Position numbers and translations under genes: made by a program. The notes below the pieces were generated by a model. That model saw nothing but the letters and a program-made list of their open reading frames with translations. It searched no databases and was not told the origin of the DNA. Below, one piece after another: positions 48,250-59,475 of a stretch of 64,000 bases of DNA (its first letter is position 1; each line of letters opens with the position of its first letter). The stretch comes from Nepenthes gracilis (Eukaryota > Streptophyta > Magnoliopsida > Caryophyllales > Nepenthaceae): positions 11,307,991 through 11,371,990 of the forward strand of contig BSYO01000024.1 in assembly GCA_033239525.1 (NCBI GenBank), written 5' to 3'.

Positions 48250-50011
48250 GATCGCTATCCGTTCTTCCCTTTTTTGATAGGAGCAACTATATATATTAGA
48301 AAGTTCGAATGAGAGCCTTCCTCAATTCTATAGATGAACGCGTGTGGCCAGTACCCAAATTGAGTAACTCCACCTAAAAGTACTTTGGATGATGAATTGA
48401 AAGCTCTATCCTTATGGACAAAAGAAGAGCTTGATTTATACAATCAGAATAATAATGGGCTACATGCCATTTTTATGGCAATATCCCCCGATGAGTTTAA
48501 ATATATATCCATGTGCGAAACCACTAAAGATGCATGGGACATACTTGAGATTACCCACGAAGGAACAAAATTAGTTAAAAATTTAAAATTACAAATACTT
48601 ACCACTAAATTTAAAAAAATTCGTCTAAAAGATGATGAAAAATTCGATGAATTTTATGCACAATTAAATGATATTGTGAACTCCACGTTTAATTTAGAAG
48701 AATGAATTCCTAAAAATAGAATTCTTGGAAATGTTTTTAAATCGCTCCGTGAACGATTTAGACCTAAAATCACCGCTATCGAAGAAAGTAAAGATCTTGA
48801 TAAAATGGATATCGAAGAACTTGTACGATCTCTCTAAACTTATGAGTACACACTTTTCCAGTAAAAAAAAATAAATCAATTACTCTAAAATCTATTAGGG
48901 AAGATAGAGACCGTGACAACGATGAGGAGTTGAATAGCGACGAAGATTTTACCTTATTTGTTAGAAATTTTAAAAATTCTTGAAAAAAAAATAAACCTTC
49001 TTCTGACAAACCAAATGCGTATTTAAAAAGATCTCTTATATTTGATAAGAAATATCGACATGAAATTAAAGAATCAAAATCAAAAAATATCCAAGGAGTT
49101 CAATATTACGAGTGTAAAGGTTTTGACCATTACCATGTTAAATGCCCAAATCTTAAACGCCAATAAGGTTAAACCTTAAAAGCTAATGCAATCATGAGCG
49201 ATGACGAAGAAGAAGATATTGAAAGATGCACTGAAAATAGCCCTATCAAGTACATGGCTTTTATGACCTCGATGTGTGGAATTGATGAACGTTTAGAAGA
49301 AAATCATAATATATCCGATGACTCTGAGAATGAGTCAAAAGTTGAATTGTATGACCTTCAGGATACTTATGATAAATTGTTTAAGGAATACCTCTAGATC
49401 AAAAAATTAACGTGTCGTTAAAGTCTAAATTGACAAAATTTAAAAATAAAAAATTAATTCTTACATCCGAATTAAACACAAAAATTTTAAAAATTGAGAA
49501 ATTGAATAGCTCATTTGCCGACAAGATCAAGACTCTTAAATTTGATCTTGAGGCTGCTCGTAATGATCTAAAGCAATTTTCAAAATGGTCCAAACAACTG
49601 AACCATATGCTCGACTTGGAAAAAAGGAGAGGAAATAAAACCGGTTTGAGTTATTCAAAAAAAGCCTCAAAAGCTAATATTAACTCTAAAACTGTATTTG
49701 TCCGAGCCACTTCCATACCAAGACAAAGTAGCACTTTGGTTGACCGTATTGATCAGTCGTCGAGGGTTATCCCCGAGAATTGGATCAATTTCTAAAACGT
49801 TAGGAAGCAACTGTATAGTTTGGACGTCAAGACAAAATATGTACCAACATGTCATGGGTGTAACATTATTGGCCATATTCGCCCCTACTGTCCCAAAACG
49901 TCGTGGCAAAATATTTTTCGCCAAAATCCAAAATTAGAGCTTTTCCGTCACCGCATCAACCTTCTAAAGGATAAAGTGTTGAATTTAAGCAGCACTATAA
50001 AACTTGGTTAG
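48250..50011 (+). pseudogene. Copia gag remnant with two zinc-knuckle sites
   Basis: The capsid (UBN2-type) part is in 48385-48705 and its continuation: CETTKDAWDILEITHEGT, QILTTKFKKIRLKDDEKFDE, then, after a stop at 48703, RILGNVFKSLRERFRPKI and MDIEELVRSL. A first zinc knuckle, YYECKGFDHYHVKCP at ~49107-49150, has its first Cys replaced by Tyr. An acidic stretch (49194-49397) and a Lys/Leu coiled coil (49412-49640) follow. A second, intact CCHC site, CHGCNIIGHIRPYC, lies at ~49850-49892. At least four stops or frame shifts break the protein. Confidence 0.8.
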
Positions 50012-50501
50012 AAACTTTGGATTAAGAAGAGTGAGTTTCATTACCCTTTGGTCATTCGTGATAATAAATGGGAGATAATACCATTGATCTCTTCTTAGAG
50101 GAAGATCTTGTTATGAGATATAGGGGGAAGATAGAGGGAGGGTATCCTGGTTAGGGGGAGATTTGTTTTATGGTTATTGATTCTCATTTATGATTTCTTT
50201 TGTCTATCTCCTGCTATTATATTACTACTATTATTTATACCTATACTAACCATGGTTATCCAGGAATAGCAGTTCTCAGTTCTCCCCTGGCCATCAACTC
50301 GACATCTTTCGTTTTTTCTCTTTTTCTTGTACTTCTTTATATAGTGTCGAATGTACTATTGAGTCAATTTTTATGTACTTTTGAGTTAATTTTTATGTAT
50401 ATGAGTTTTATCTCGATAGTGTCTGAACCCGTGATTCTCTTATATTTTATTATTGTATTTTTTGTATGAGTTTTTGTTACGGAATTACCAAATTGGGAGA
50501 T
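50012..50501 (+). other. Gag-to-LTR interval with polypurine tract
   Basis: Contains G-rich tracts ('tagggggaag', 'tagggggagat') and ends with AATTGGGAGAT directly before the 3' LTR, the usual copia polypurine tract. No pol motif seen. Confidence 0.7.
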
Positions 50502-51346
50502 TGTTAGTCATATTTTGAGTTGGCAAATTTCGTGACCATATTGGTTGATTATTTGGTCTCTTGTCGGCCGTTCGGTATCTTGCGATTATATATCGGCTTG
50601 GAAGATTTTCATTATTTTTAGACCTGAATGTCGTCATCATCGCATCTCAGTGTTCACGCCTTCTTGTCACCTGTTCCGTACCTTCCTGGAAGGGGCGCCC
50701 GAGGCGCCATCAAGGTGCGCCTTCCAGTACCGAGCCCTAGATGAGTGCCCAATTTACGCTCGAGCACCCGAGCATGATTTCTCCCAACCCTATCCTACGC
50801 CCACTGCTCGCCCGATGTGCGCTCGAGCAGTGCGGCCCTTTTGTCTCCAACGGACTTATTTTTAAATCTAGTTTTTGAAACTTGTATATATTCATATCTT
50901 AGGTCTTTAACCCCATCTTACTTGGAACAACTTTGGACTTGCATTTCACTTGAAAATCTCCTCATCTTTGTGCTCCATTATTGAGAAAATTTCACTCTAA
51001 TGATCGCGCTCGATTGACAAAGTTTTTTCTTCTTATCGTGCTTTCACCTTTACACATCTTCCCTCCTGTTAACCTTTATAGCAATGTCAGTGGCGTGGAC
51101 ACTGGACTCCAGTGGTGTTCGACAATTCAAGTGGTTCGAGAGGAAAGATTGACGTAAAAATTAAAATGCGTTCGGTTCCATTGTTGTGAGCAAATCCAAA
51201 GAGTACCATGGTAGAGATCATAAGACGGGAGTTAGTCGATTAAGTTAACGTGTCGTTACCACCCGATCTGTAAGTTGATTTTTATAGTGCATATCTTCTC
51301 TGGCCATTGAAACTCATAAGGTTTTTCTCAATAATTGCGGTTATCA
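50502..51346 (+). repeat. 3' LTR of the gag-only copia element, truncated
   Basis: Matches the first ~850 bp of 47104-48193 and then passes into spacer DNA homologous with ~21510. The last ~250 bp of the LTR are missing. Confidence 0.8.
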
Positions 51347-53538
51347 AATTTTTAAAAATATTTGATTTTTAGGTTCATATCCAAATATTTGTTTTGGGCT
51401 TTTAGTATGTGAAAATTATAATTCAATTTTAAATCTTAATGATTAATCTAAGATAACTAAATTATGGATTAAAAAGGTAATATGATTAGTTTTCAAAATT
51501 GAAGGCATGACATCTTCCTCACAAGGATGACTAGAAGTGTCCATGGGTAATTATAGAGGCCCGATCATTGCCGTCATGTCCCTCATTACCACCCTTTCTT
51601 TTCCAACTTTCTTTTAAATCAATCCTGCTTCTTATAATTCTTCTTGTTATAATAAAAGCACTCGAAATCCTCAAACTTAAATTGGTTGTTACTTATCTTC
51701 GACTTGCTACCTTTATTCATTGATTTCCCATACTCCCAACCATAAGTGGACACTAAAACACACTATTCTCTTAAAATATCATCACTTTCCTTCCATCTAG
51801 ATTTGTTCATAAGTAAGAAAGTAATAATCCCATAAAGACTAAGCAAACCCTTTCTAGACATTATTGTTGTGATAATATGATCATATAAGGTTGATAATGT
51901 AGCTAGCAAAACTAGTGTGGACATTTGTATTAAGTTTTGATTGAACTCATCTAAATACTTCTCGAAACTTTCCCATTCCAACCACCATAGGCTATAAAAT
52001 TGCTTATTCATATGTAATTTTGATATCAAGGACTTAGAATTACACGAATCCTCTAACTTCATCCGGCCTTCACTAGATCTAACAAATGAATTACCTTTTA
52101 AAGAGTATTATTTTTAAGATATAATTACATTGCACAATTAGTCAAATTTCTCATACCTTACCACTCCAATCCTTCATCTTCTTTGGTCTGTTTTCGAGAT
52201 ATAATTTTTATTTGTTTATGGAAATAAAAAATTTAGACTACCATAAACTTAAATTTAGTCTGCTCATTTTCTGCTTTCCTCAGCATTTTTGAATTTTCCC
52301 AAAATTCTTCCTATTTCAGAACCAAACGAAAACCAATCTCCCCCACTTTAGGCGAATCAAACTTTTATGCCCCTAAGTAAATTTTATAATTCAGATCAAA
52401 TTATAAAAAATCAAAGAATCCAACTTAAAATGATCACTTAATCATACAAAATAAATATAAATATTTAATTTTTATGATTTAATATAAACCGCTCCACCAA
52501 CTTCAGCACTCTCCGGGGTTTCGGGTTCTTAGGTCTCTAATGCTTGGAATCAAAGATATCTTGAGATTGGACACTAACTTAATCCTAATCCAAAATTATA
52601 CTCTAATATCATCTATTTGTGAGTACCTTAATACCATCTATCTTACTATTTTGAGAAAAAAATGTAAAAAGAGATATATACATACTCCTTATTTGTTTAT
52701 TTGGGTACTTGTTTATTGGGTATTCTTTACCATAATTTTTGATATTGCCCTCTCGATAAAGTATGGTAAAGGACTATATAAGAATATAATATAAGATATT
52801 GCCCTCTAGATGAAGTATAATAAAGGACTATCTAAGAATAAAATATGAAATTACCAATGTATGTATTGTGCATATTCTATATTCTAATCTAATATAATAC
52901 AAAAAATTATTCAGTAATATATGAATGAAGTAAATAAGAATATATAAAAATATTAACGGTTTTCGGATATAGGAGTGCCAGGAAACTTTAGTCATATTTG
53001 GGATATATTTTTTTATATATATTATTTCACATTAAGGTCAGTCTAATCATATTAGGAATATATTTTATTATGTATTTTTCTTAAAGAACCCATTAGTATT
53101 TCATCGTATTGTGATATATTTAGTAGTTTGTTAGTTGACTATTTGAGGTAGATCTCGGATGCTATTGACATTATTATAGGATGAAGGAGAGTCGTCATTT
53201 TATTCAGGATGTTACCCAACTCACAGTGGTGCAAATATATCAACCTTAGATTATTAAAATAATAAAATATAATTTTTGTATATTTTTCTTTTAGAGTTGT
53301 TAGATACGGCATGTATTGGTACGAAATCTTGAAACTCTTGATTGGAACCTATAATGTTTGTATAACGTTATTATTTAAAACCTTAAAATAATAATTATTG
53401 TTGTATTTTTAAATTATAAATTACTTGTTAAACATTCAATTTATTTATTATTTATTTTCTATTCTATTATTTATTTATTTATTGTTGTTGTATTATGTCG
53501 TGCTAACCGGTGGACCTATTTATCTCATTTGTTATTGA
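51347..53538. repeat. Spacer segment shared with 21510-23720
   Basis: Collinear with unit A over its whole length, including the copia gag remnant, primer site and LTR-like part. Ends at the site where unit A carries the complete copia element. Confidence 0.75.
51560..52110 (-). pseudogene. Ty1/copia gag remnant, copy 2
   Basis: The frame 51763-52062 shows KSLISKLHMNKQFYSLWWLE, FEKYLDEFNQNL and LYDHIITTIMSRKGLLSL, an ordinary copia capsid region. The zinc knuckle downstream is degenerate, as in copy 1. Primer-site remnant at ~52600 and LTR-like DNA from 52618. Confidence 0.65.
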
Positions 53539-53543
53539 CATTC
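53539..53543. other. Paralogous empty site for the 23721-29199 copia element
   Basis: A single CATTC lies between flanks that in unit A are separated by the element. Confidence 0.85.
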
Positions 53544-53740
53544 AACCATTTTGAGTACGGCTTCAATCTCCTAGAGTTCTTCCACTCATCTCATCTGATG
53601 AACTCGATCAACTCGGCATATCATAACGGCGTAATGATAAAAGTGAAATTCAAGGCACCCCAAACTCATCTTATGACAATCAGTTCGAACATGATGATTA
53701 GCAATGGAGAATCAAAGGATTCAATGAGAAGAAAAAGGAT

Positions 53741-55390
53741 TCAATGAGAATGATATCCTTTATCTATGAAATCTGTTATGTCTGAAACAGAAGAAAAAGA
53801 TTGGCTCATACTGCGAATTTCAATTTTTACTTCTTCAGTGCTTTTTCTTTGCCCACTTTTCTTTTCCAACTTCTTCAACTTTTCATGAACCAGCAATGAA
53901 GTTAAACCCACAAATAGCGCCGCCAGTAAACCACCGCAGACTGTCACTAAAGCGGCAAACATCCATCCCCCGTCTTGAGTCCGATCCATGGTAACCCATC
54001 TCGCAGCAATGTAGGCGGTGATCATGAACAGCACTGCCACACACATAACTTTGTGAATCACAGCCAGCAGCCTCATCAATGGCTTCCTCTTAAAAGGAAT
54101 GATGCTTACAAGGACCAGGACAATGCTCAGAGACAAGAACATGGCGACGTCGTTACTTACAACAAACACCTTGAAAGCGGTTGCTCTGCCCAGCGTTGGT
54201 TTTCCGATGAGTGGCCCGTCCTGGTAGAAACCACCGGGAGGATTTGTGCAGCCACTGAAAGCCACGGTGGCTATCAAAACGGCAGCTATTGCGATGGTGT
54301 TCCTCACATTTTGTAGCGCCTCCATGTGCATTTTAGAGTACTTTTTTATGTTCTTTTTCCGATCAACCAAGGAGTTTTCTTCGTTAATGATCGGCCGCTG
54401 GATTATTGGACTCTGAATTTTCGGAAAGCTTCTCCTATTCTTTGAATTATGCTCAACAAATCTACTGCGGTGCTGAGCTTTATACAAGTTCAAAGATAGT
54501 GATCACTGATTAATAATAAGGCACTATCCATTCTGAACTCGCCGCATCAAATAATCTTGTTAATTCGACACTTAAATCGAGAAATTCATAAATTCATCGT
54601 ATTTTTTGATCTATGATACATGATTTCCCTCACTAACTTAATTACACAATCTCATCAATTGTTTGAATTCAGAAGACCAAAATTGGGCCCAACAATATGT
54701 TTGAGATAACTCAATAAGGACGATTAAATATATGGCAAGATTATTTTAAAAAAAATATTCTCAACATTGATTGATTAAAGTTTATTCTAACCATTAATTT
54801 AAATAAAATTTATTCACATCTAAGATTTTTCTTATCAAAAGTGGACGATAAATGTATAAATTTTCATTTCGGTAGCAAATAAGATATTAGAAAAACATTA
54901 ATTAGTAAAATTAGTTTATTTTTTACAATTACATAATACAATTGACTAGAATTAAGCGTGAGAATGAAGTTAACTCAAATAGACTGATATTTGGTAACTT
55001 TGCCCTAATATTAAGTTTGTGTTTTTCCCAATAGTTAGTTTTGCATGACCGTTCTTCAAGAGGCGAGTTTAGGAGGGTGAATTTTTTCAAGTGAAGTAGT
55101 CTTTACTTTTCCAGTTGTAAAAATGAGTTTTGATTCAGAACTACTAAATGAGACTTGCTGAAAACTGACATCACAGATTCAATCTATTTACCTCGTCTCC
55201 GAAGAGAACGACTAGCAATGGCAGTTTGTTCTAGCAGATCAATATCACTCTGAGTCAGATTCTCGGGGTTGTTCGATCCGTCAGCGTCAGCATCAGCTGC
55301 TTTCGCCATATCTTCATCTTCGACCGCCAGTGTCTCTCTTTCGTCATCTCTCTCATCCATCCCCTTCCCTTGCCGCTGCTCTCCTTCCAT
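53741..55390 (-). CDS. PGG-domain membrane protein gene, copy C (two exons)
   Basis: Exon 1 is 55390-55192 (donor GAG|GTAAAT at 55191). Exon 2 is ~54477-53741, using the acceptor TATAAAG|CTCAG; the join is in frame and gives about 311 residues. Exon 1 is acidic ([19 protein letters not shown]) and ends basic (SRSLRRR). Exon 2 carries a basic linker, then the PGG domain from [20 protein letters not shown] through [11 protein letters not shown]. Four predicted membrane segments follow, around [43 protein letters not shown] and [16 protein letters not shown]. The C-terminal tail is Ser-rich. Such domains anchor ITN1/ACD6-like proteins in membranes; this protein lacks ankyrin repeats. No stop or frame shift is seen in either exon, so it is the best candidate for a working copy. 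Exact acceptor use is inferred. Confidence 0.8.
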
Positions 55391-55853
55391 CTGGTTTGAT
55401 TTGCTTGAAGAGTTTTCAGGTGGAGGATGATTTATTGACCTAGTCGACCGGACTCCGCCAATGTTTTACTGATCACGACCTTCTTGCCCAATGAGGCAGC
55501 TTCTTCCGGTCAGTTTCCGAGCGCCACTTAGGAAGATTCAGGTGGAGGATGATTTATTGACCTAGTCGACCGGACTCCGCCAATGTTTTACTGATCACGA
55601 CCTTCTTGCCCAATGAGGCAGCTTCTTCCGGGCAATTTCCGAGCGCCACTTACGAAGATTCACATTCAACGGTGGGTCCTTGAAACGTTGACTTGGGCAA
55701 TTCATAGGCGGTCGCTCATGGCATCTTATTTTGTTTTGTTTATATTATTTTAATAATAAACAATTATTTTATATTATTATTTTTTAAATATTAAATATGA
55801 ATCTTTAAATTATTCAAATTTAAGTATAACTAAGCACTCTCGAATCAACCGTT
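55391..55853 (-). promoter_or_regulatory. 5' flank of PGG copy C with 122-bp tandem duplication
   Basis: Collinear with the flanks of A and B except for an exact-period duplication (55418-55539 and 55540-55661). W-box-like TTGACC occurs at 55435-55440 and again at 55557-55562, with TTGACT at 55688-55693. The MULE begins 473 bp upstream of the ATG. Confidence 0.5.
55418..55661. repeat. 122-bp tandem duplication in the copy C promoter region
   Basis: Two near-identical copies starting 'aggtggaggatgatttattg'; they differ at only a few bases (for example 'ccggtcag' against 'ccgggcaa'). Present once in copies A and B. Confidence 0.92.
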
Positions 55854-55862
55854 TGTTTAAGT

Positions 55863-56300
55863 GGATTGAGGAATGCTGCTTCGCCTATGGAGAAGTAGTG
55901 TTTCCTGCTTTGCCCCTTTGGGCCGTCGGGTTAAACCGACGGCCCAGATTTTCCTTTTTTTTTAAATGTTAGAAACAACAGATTTGGATCGTTCGTTAAC
56001 CGACGATCCAGATTTTAAAAAAGTTTTTAAATCTGGGCCGTCTGTTTTAATGTGAAGATCCGATAGCCCAAATTTTGATATAATTTGGGCTGTTGGATCT
56101 TTGACACATGGACGGTCGAGATTAATCTGCGAAATAAAAAAAGAAATATCTGGGCCGTCAATTTTGAGATACGTGGACGGTCCAGATCGAGATATGAAAA
56201 TTAAGAAAATTGCCCTCCAAATTTCGTATTCCCTCCTCTCTCACTTTCACTCTGAAGCACATCGTCTCTCTCACAATCGCAACGGAACCCTAATCTCCTC
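55863..56300. repeat. Left terminal inverted repeat of the MULE
   Basis: Clear inverted match to 60735-61078 for about 350 bp. Weaker similarity continues further in (both sides share 'GCTATCGCCGCTC', at ~56357 and in the complement of ~60625). Contains hairpins, for example 55920-55945. Confidence 0.85.
56057..56099. repeat. Imperfect hairpin in the left TIR
   Basis: GATCCGATAGCCCAAATT is followed, after a 7-base gap, by its near complement AATTTGGGCTGTTGGATC. Similar palindromes lie at 55920-55945 (GGGCCGTCGG/CCGACGGCCC), ~55987-56010 and 56780-56805. Confidence 0.75.
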
Positions 56301-56463
56301 ACCATCTCTCACTTTCTCAAATGCTCTACCCTATCATCTCAGTTCAGAAGACCCGCTATCGCCGCTCTCTGCGAATCTTAGTCATCAGACGGCAGGGACT
56401 GGAGAACTGTTGCTGGTACTCATCAGCAACCTTTCTTATCGCCGATCTGTACATTCTTAAGAA

Positions 56464-57330
56464 AACTGAGAGGTCGAAGAGTAGGTAATGTCATTTTTTC
56501 CATTATTATTTGTATTTTTTTTTGCTTCGCAAAATCTGAAAAAAAATATATTATTAATTTATTTCTTCCTGGAATATTTTTTTCGAATCTGGGTATATAG
56601 ATGAAACTACATTTGTTTCATTAATAGAATTTTTTTTCCATTACAAGGTTCAAAAAAATAAAAATAAAAATCACCGGTACGTTGTGTTTGCTGTGCACAG
56701 AAATTGTGTATAGAAAATAAGGGTGTGTTTTTTGTGCCATTCCACATTATCCGATCCATGTTTTGTGTATAGAAAATTCGGGCCGTCGGATGAAATCGAC
56801 GGCCCAGATTTGTGTTTTTTTTTTGAAAACGATAAGATTAAAAAAAATTATTCCAAATTATAAATGATGATATTACAAATGAAAGAGATAAGTAATATTT
56901 TTTTGTAAGTTAAATCTGGATTAGATAATGTGCTCTTGAGTTTTCAAATGAACTGATCGAGTAACCCAGTTACAGGGGAACAACTTAAGATTTGGAGAAA
57001 ATCAGTTTCTTAACGTGGAGTTGCAGAACTTCAGAAAAAAAATATTTATGGATTGTATAAGAAGCTCTCGGTGGTATAACATAAGCATGTGTTTATTTCT
57101 AGTCCACTTGGAAAATCATGTGAAAGTACATGTGTTTAATTTTGTTGGAAGATTTGATTTGCTAGTAGTATGTACATATTTGTCAATGTCATCTGTTAGT
57201 CGCTATGATTCTGAGCTGTGTGGTCGTTCGAAAGTCGTGGTGTGCTAATTGCTAGTGGTCCAATTTGGATTACAGTGGGTAGGATCTGGATTGTGATATT
57301 GCATGAATTAGGGAAGGCTAACAAAAAGAT
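56464..57330. other. MULE interior, intron-like
   Basis: AT-rich. Holds one more TIR-type palindrome at 56780-56805 ('gggccgtcgg..cgacggccc') and no coding domain. It lies between a possible untranslated first exon (~56230-56480) and the exon-like DNA from ~57370. Confidence 0.4.
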
Positions 57331-57372
57331 TGGATTCTGACTTGTAGAACCGGTGGTCTTGTTCTGTGCACA

Positions 57373-58060
57373 GGATCCTGCCCCTTATTCTGACTTTTGT
57401 GGCTAGAGGTTTCCCAGAGAGAGGTGTTGGAATCCATGGATCCCGAGGCAATGGAGGTTAAAGACAATGCTGCAAGCATTAGTGTAGGAATGACGAATGA
57501 GTTTGACTCAGCAAGTAGGGGCGAAGGCCTGCAGCATCCATGGAAGCAACAGCAGTACCTGTTCCCACAGTTTCCTCACTGTTTGGTGTAGGAAACGAAA
57601 CACCGGTTGATATGTCGCCTGCATCAGTGTAAGTTTCTGTATGCTATTTGCACATATATATTTGTGGGAAGGTGGGAGCTTGCAGATTGCAGCTCAAAAT
57701 GCAGCTAGAAATGCTGTTTTGTTTGGCCAGCTGCTGTTGACTGATCTTTTGGGAGCTGAATTGTCACAAATGAGTTGTGATGGTGGAGGCACAAATGAGT
57801 GCAGAGAAGGAGGAATAAGTGGGTTAGCTGAGCATGTTCATGGGTGGAAGAAGAAGATGAGGCTGACCGAATACACAGGAGCGCGTGTTGGTTTACTATA
57901 TAGACTATTAAGCTTTCCCCCTCTGCTTTTTCACGCTGTTCAAGTCACTGGTATTAAGCATGCCTACTGCCCACGTCTAAAGCACGCCATGCTTTCTAAT
58001 GCTGGTTTGATTGCTGCTGCTGTTCGGGCCTCACATTCTTGGCAGCAGCTGCAGTGCATT
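57373..58060 (+). pseudogene. Captured host gene fragment inside the MULE
   Basis: Exon-like DNA begins after TTCTGTGCACAG (57373). One frame gives ATAVPVPTVSSLFGVGNE and ends at a perfect donor GTAAGT (~57629). After a short gap a TTGCAG acceptor (~57686) leads into an open stretch reading QIAAQNAARNAVLFGQLLL, then TDLLGAELSQMSCDGGG and a Lys-rich WKKKMRL. The composition is that of real plant coding DNA, unlike the surrounding AT-rich sequence. Different exons lie in different frames, with frame changes, so no single protein is made. I do not recognise the donor gene. A homology search with the AAQNAARNAV block should name it. Confidence 0.5.
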
Positions 58061-58199
58061 TGCCTATTTTTTTTTATTTTTTTTAAACAGAAATTATTTG
58101 AAGACACTGATAGACATCTTGACCTTATTATTGGGCTATATAATGTCTTATATATCGATCAATTTTACATGAATTTGATGATATCAATAGACCGATGAG

Positions 58200-59030
58200 C
58201 GTTACATCAGGCAACGGTTTTCACGGAGTGTTCTCCTAATACTGCCTATTTTTAGATGCTTATGATCCCCTTTTATTTAGTCGTGTTAATGAGATACTCT
58301 GTAATCATTCTTAGAATATCACTATTTGTGGTGGTGATATGTTTTTGTGCTTATCCTCTTTATGACCATCCACCTCAATTGATGCAGGCTTAGTGTGTGC
58401 ATTTTGCTCAACTCGAATCAAGCTGTTCTGAGATTCCGTACCACATAAGATACAAAGATTTCAGGATATATAATCAGGAGGAGAATTTTTAAATGGGAAA
58501 CAAATACCATTACCAATTCTCATCACAAGTATCAATATGTTTACTTTGTAGCAAGAAGATGCCAAACTACTATTCCCCATTGATTGATTATTTGTAGTCA
58601 ATTTTATCAGCTGGTATAAAATTTCAGTATTTCAATTTAATTAATTATCCTTATTCCCCCTTGATATATTATCCCCTACTAGGGGTGACAATGGGAGTAT
58701 CGAGCAGCACCAAGCCAACGAAAGGCACCAGCATCCTTTTGGAAGGAAGTGGATGTGTTAATTGGGAATGATGCAACAGCGTTGCATGACTTTATTGGTT
58801 ATTTGTATTTAGGTTAATGTATATAACTTTATATGGATAAGAATAAATCTATAGCGAAAAATTTTGTATTGGATTGTAATCCGGTGGTGTAGTGATAGAT
58901 TTACGAATGTGTTATAGATGTAAATTGGATAAATTTTGTGTTTCTATTACTTCTTATGATCTACAGGACTATTAACATGTTATATTTTTTTTTATTTTTA
59001 TCCAATTTTAGATAAAATTCTATCAAAATT
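58200..59030. other. MULE interior, no gene recognised
   Basis: Mixed AT-rich sequence after the captured fragment. No open frame with recognisable domain and no repeat partner in the window. Confidence 0.35.
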
Positions 59031-59039
59031 TCTGTAGAT

Positions 59040-59350
59040 TATTATGTTGAATGATTTTGGATTCAGTTCAACTAATAATTATGTTAACCTACTGATTTTA
59101 ATTAGGAGATCATTATATAGATATTATTTTTATTAATTAAATAATATATTAGTAAATCGTAAGGGCAAGTTCGTCGAGACTTGCGAGACCCATGATTAAC
59201 TTAATTAGCTATGCCGTACCATTTTTTAAACTTTTCACTTTTAGCGTATTAAATTTTCCCTCTTAATTATCTCTACAAATATGTAAAATTTAGAGGATTA
59301 ATATTTTTGCCCTTTTTCATATTTTTGAAACTTTGACTCAATTAAAAATA
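59040..59350. repeat. Dispersed repeat, copy 1 (inside the MULE)
   Basis: Matches 63676-64000 closely ('gtaag..caagttcgtcgagacttgcgagaccc', 'cttttagcgtattaaatttt'). Class unknown; could be a MITE, solo LTR or untranslated end of a larger element. Confidence 0.75.
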
Positions 59351-59475
59351 TTATTTATATAAATATACTTAAATATATAGTATACATAGTTTTGAAGGCA
59401 TATTTTTCTTATGCTACTTTGATAAACATCACAAACACACATTATTGATATTAATAATAACTAAAATCAACCAGA

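Larger units (their letters stand above)
47104..51346 (+). mobile_element. Gag-only Ty1/copia element of SIRE/Maximus-like type, 3' truncated
   Basis: 5' LTR 47104-48193, primer-binding site 48196-48207, gag remnants 48250-50011, polypurine tract ~50491-50501 and a 3' LTR from 50502 cut off at ~51346. No integrase, reverse transcriptase or RNase H lies between gag and the 3' LTR, so it is non-autonomous or internally deleted. Assignment to the SIRE/Maximus side rests on gag resemblance. Confidence 0.85.
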
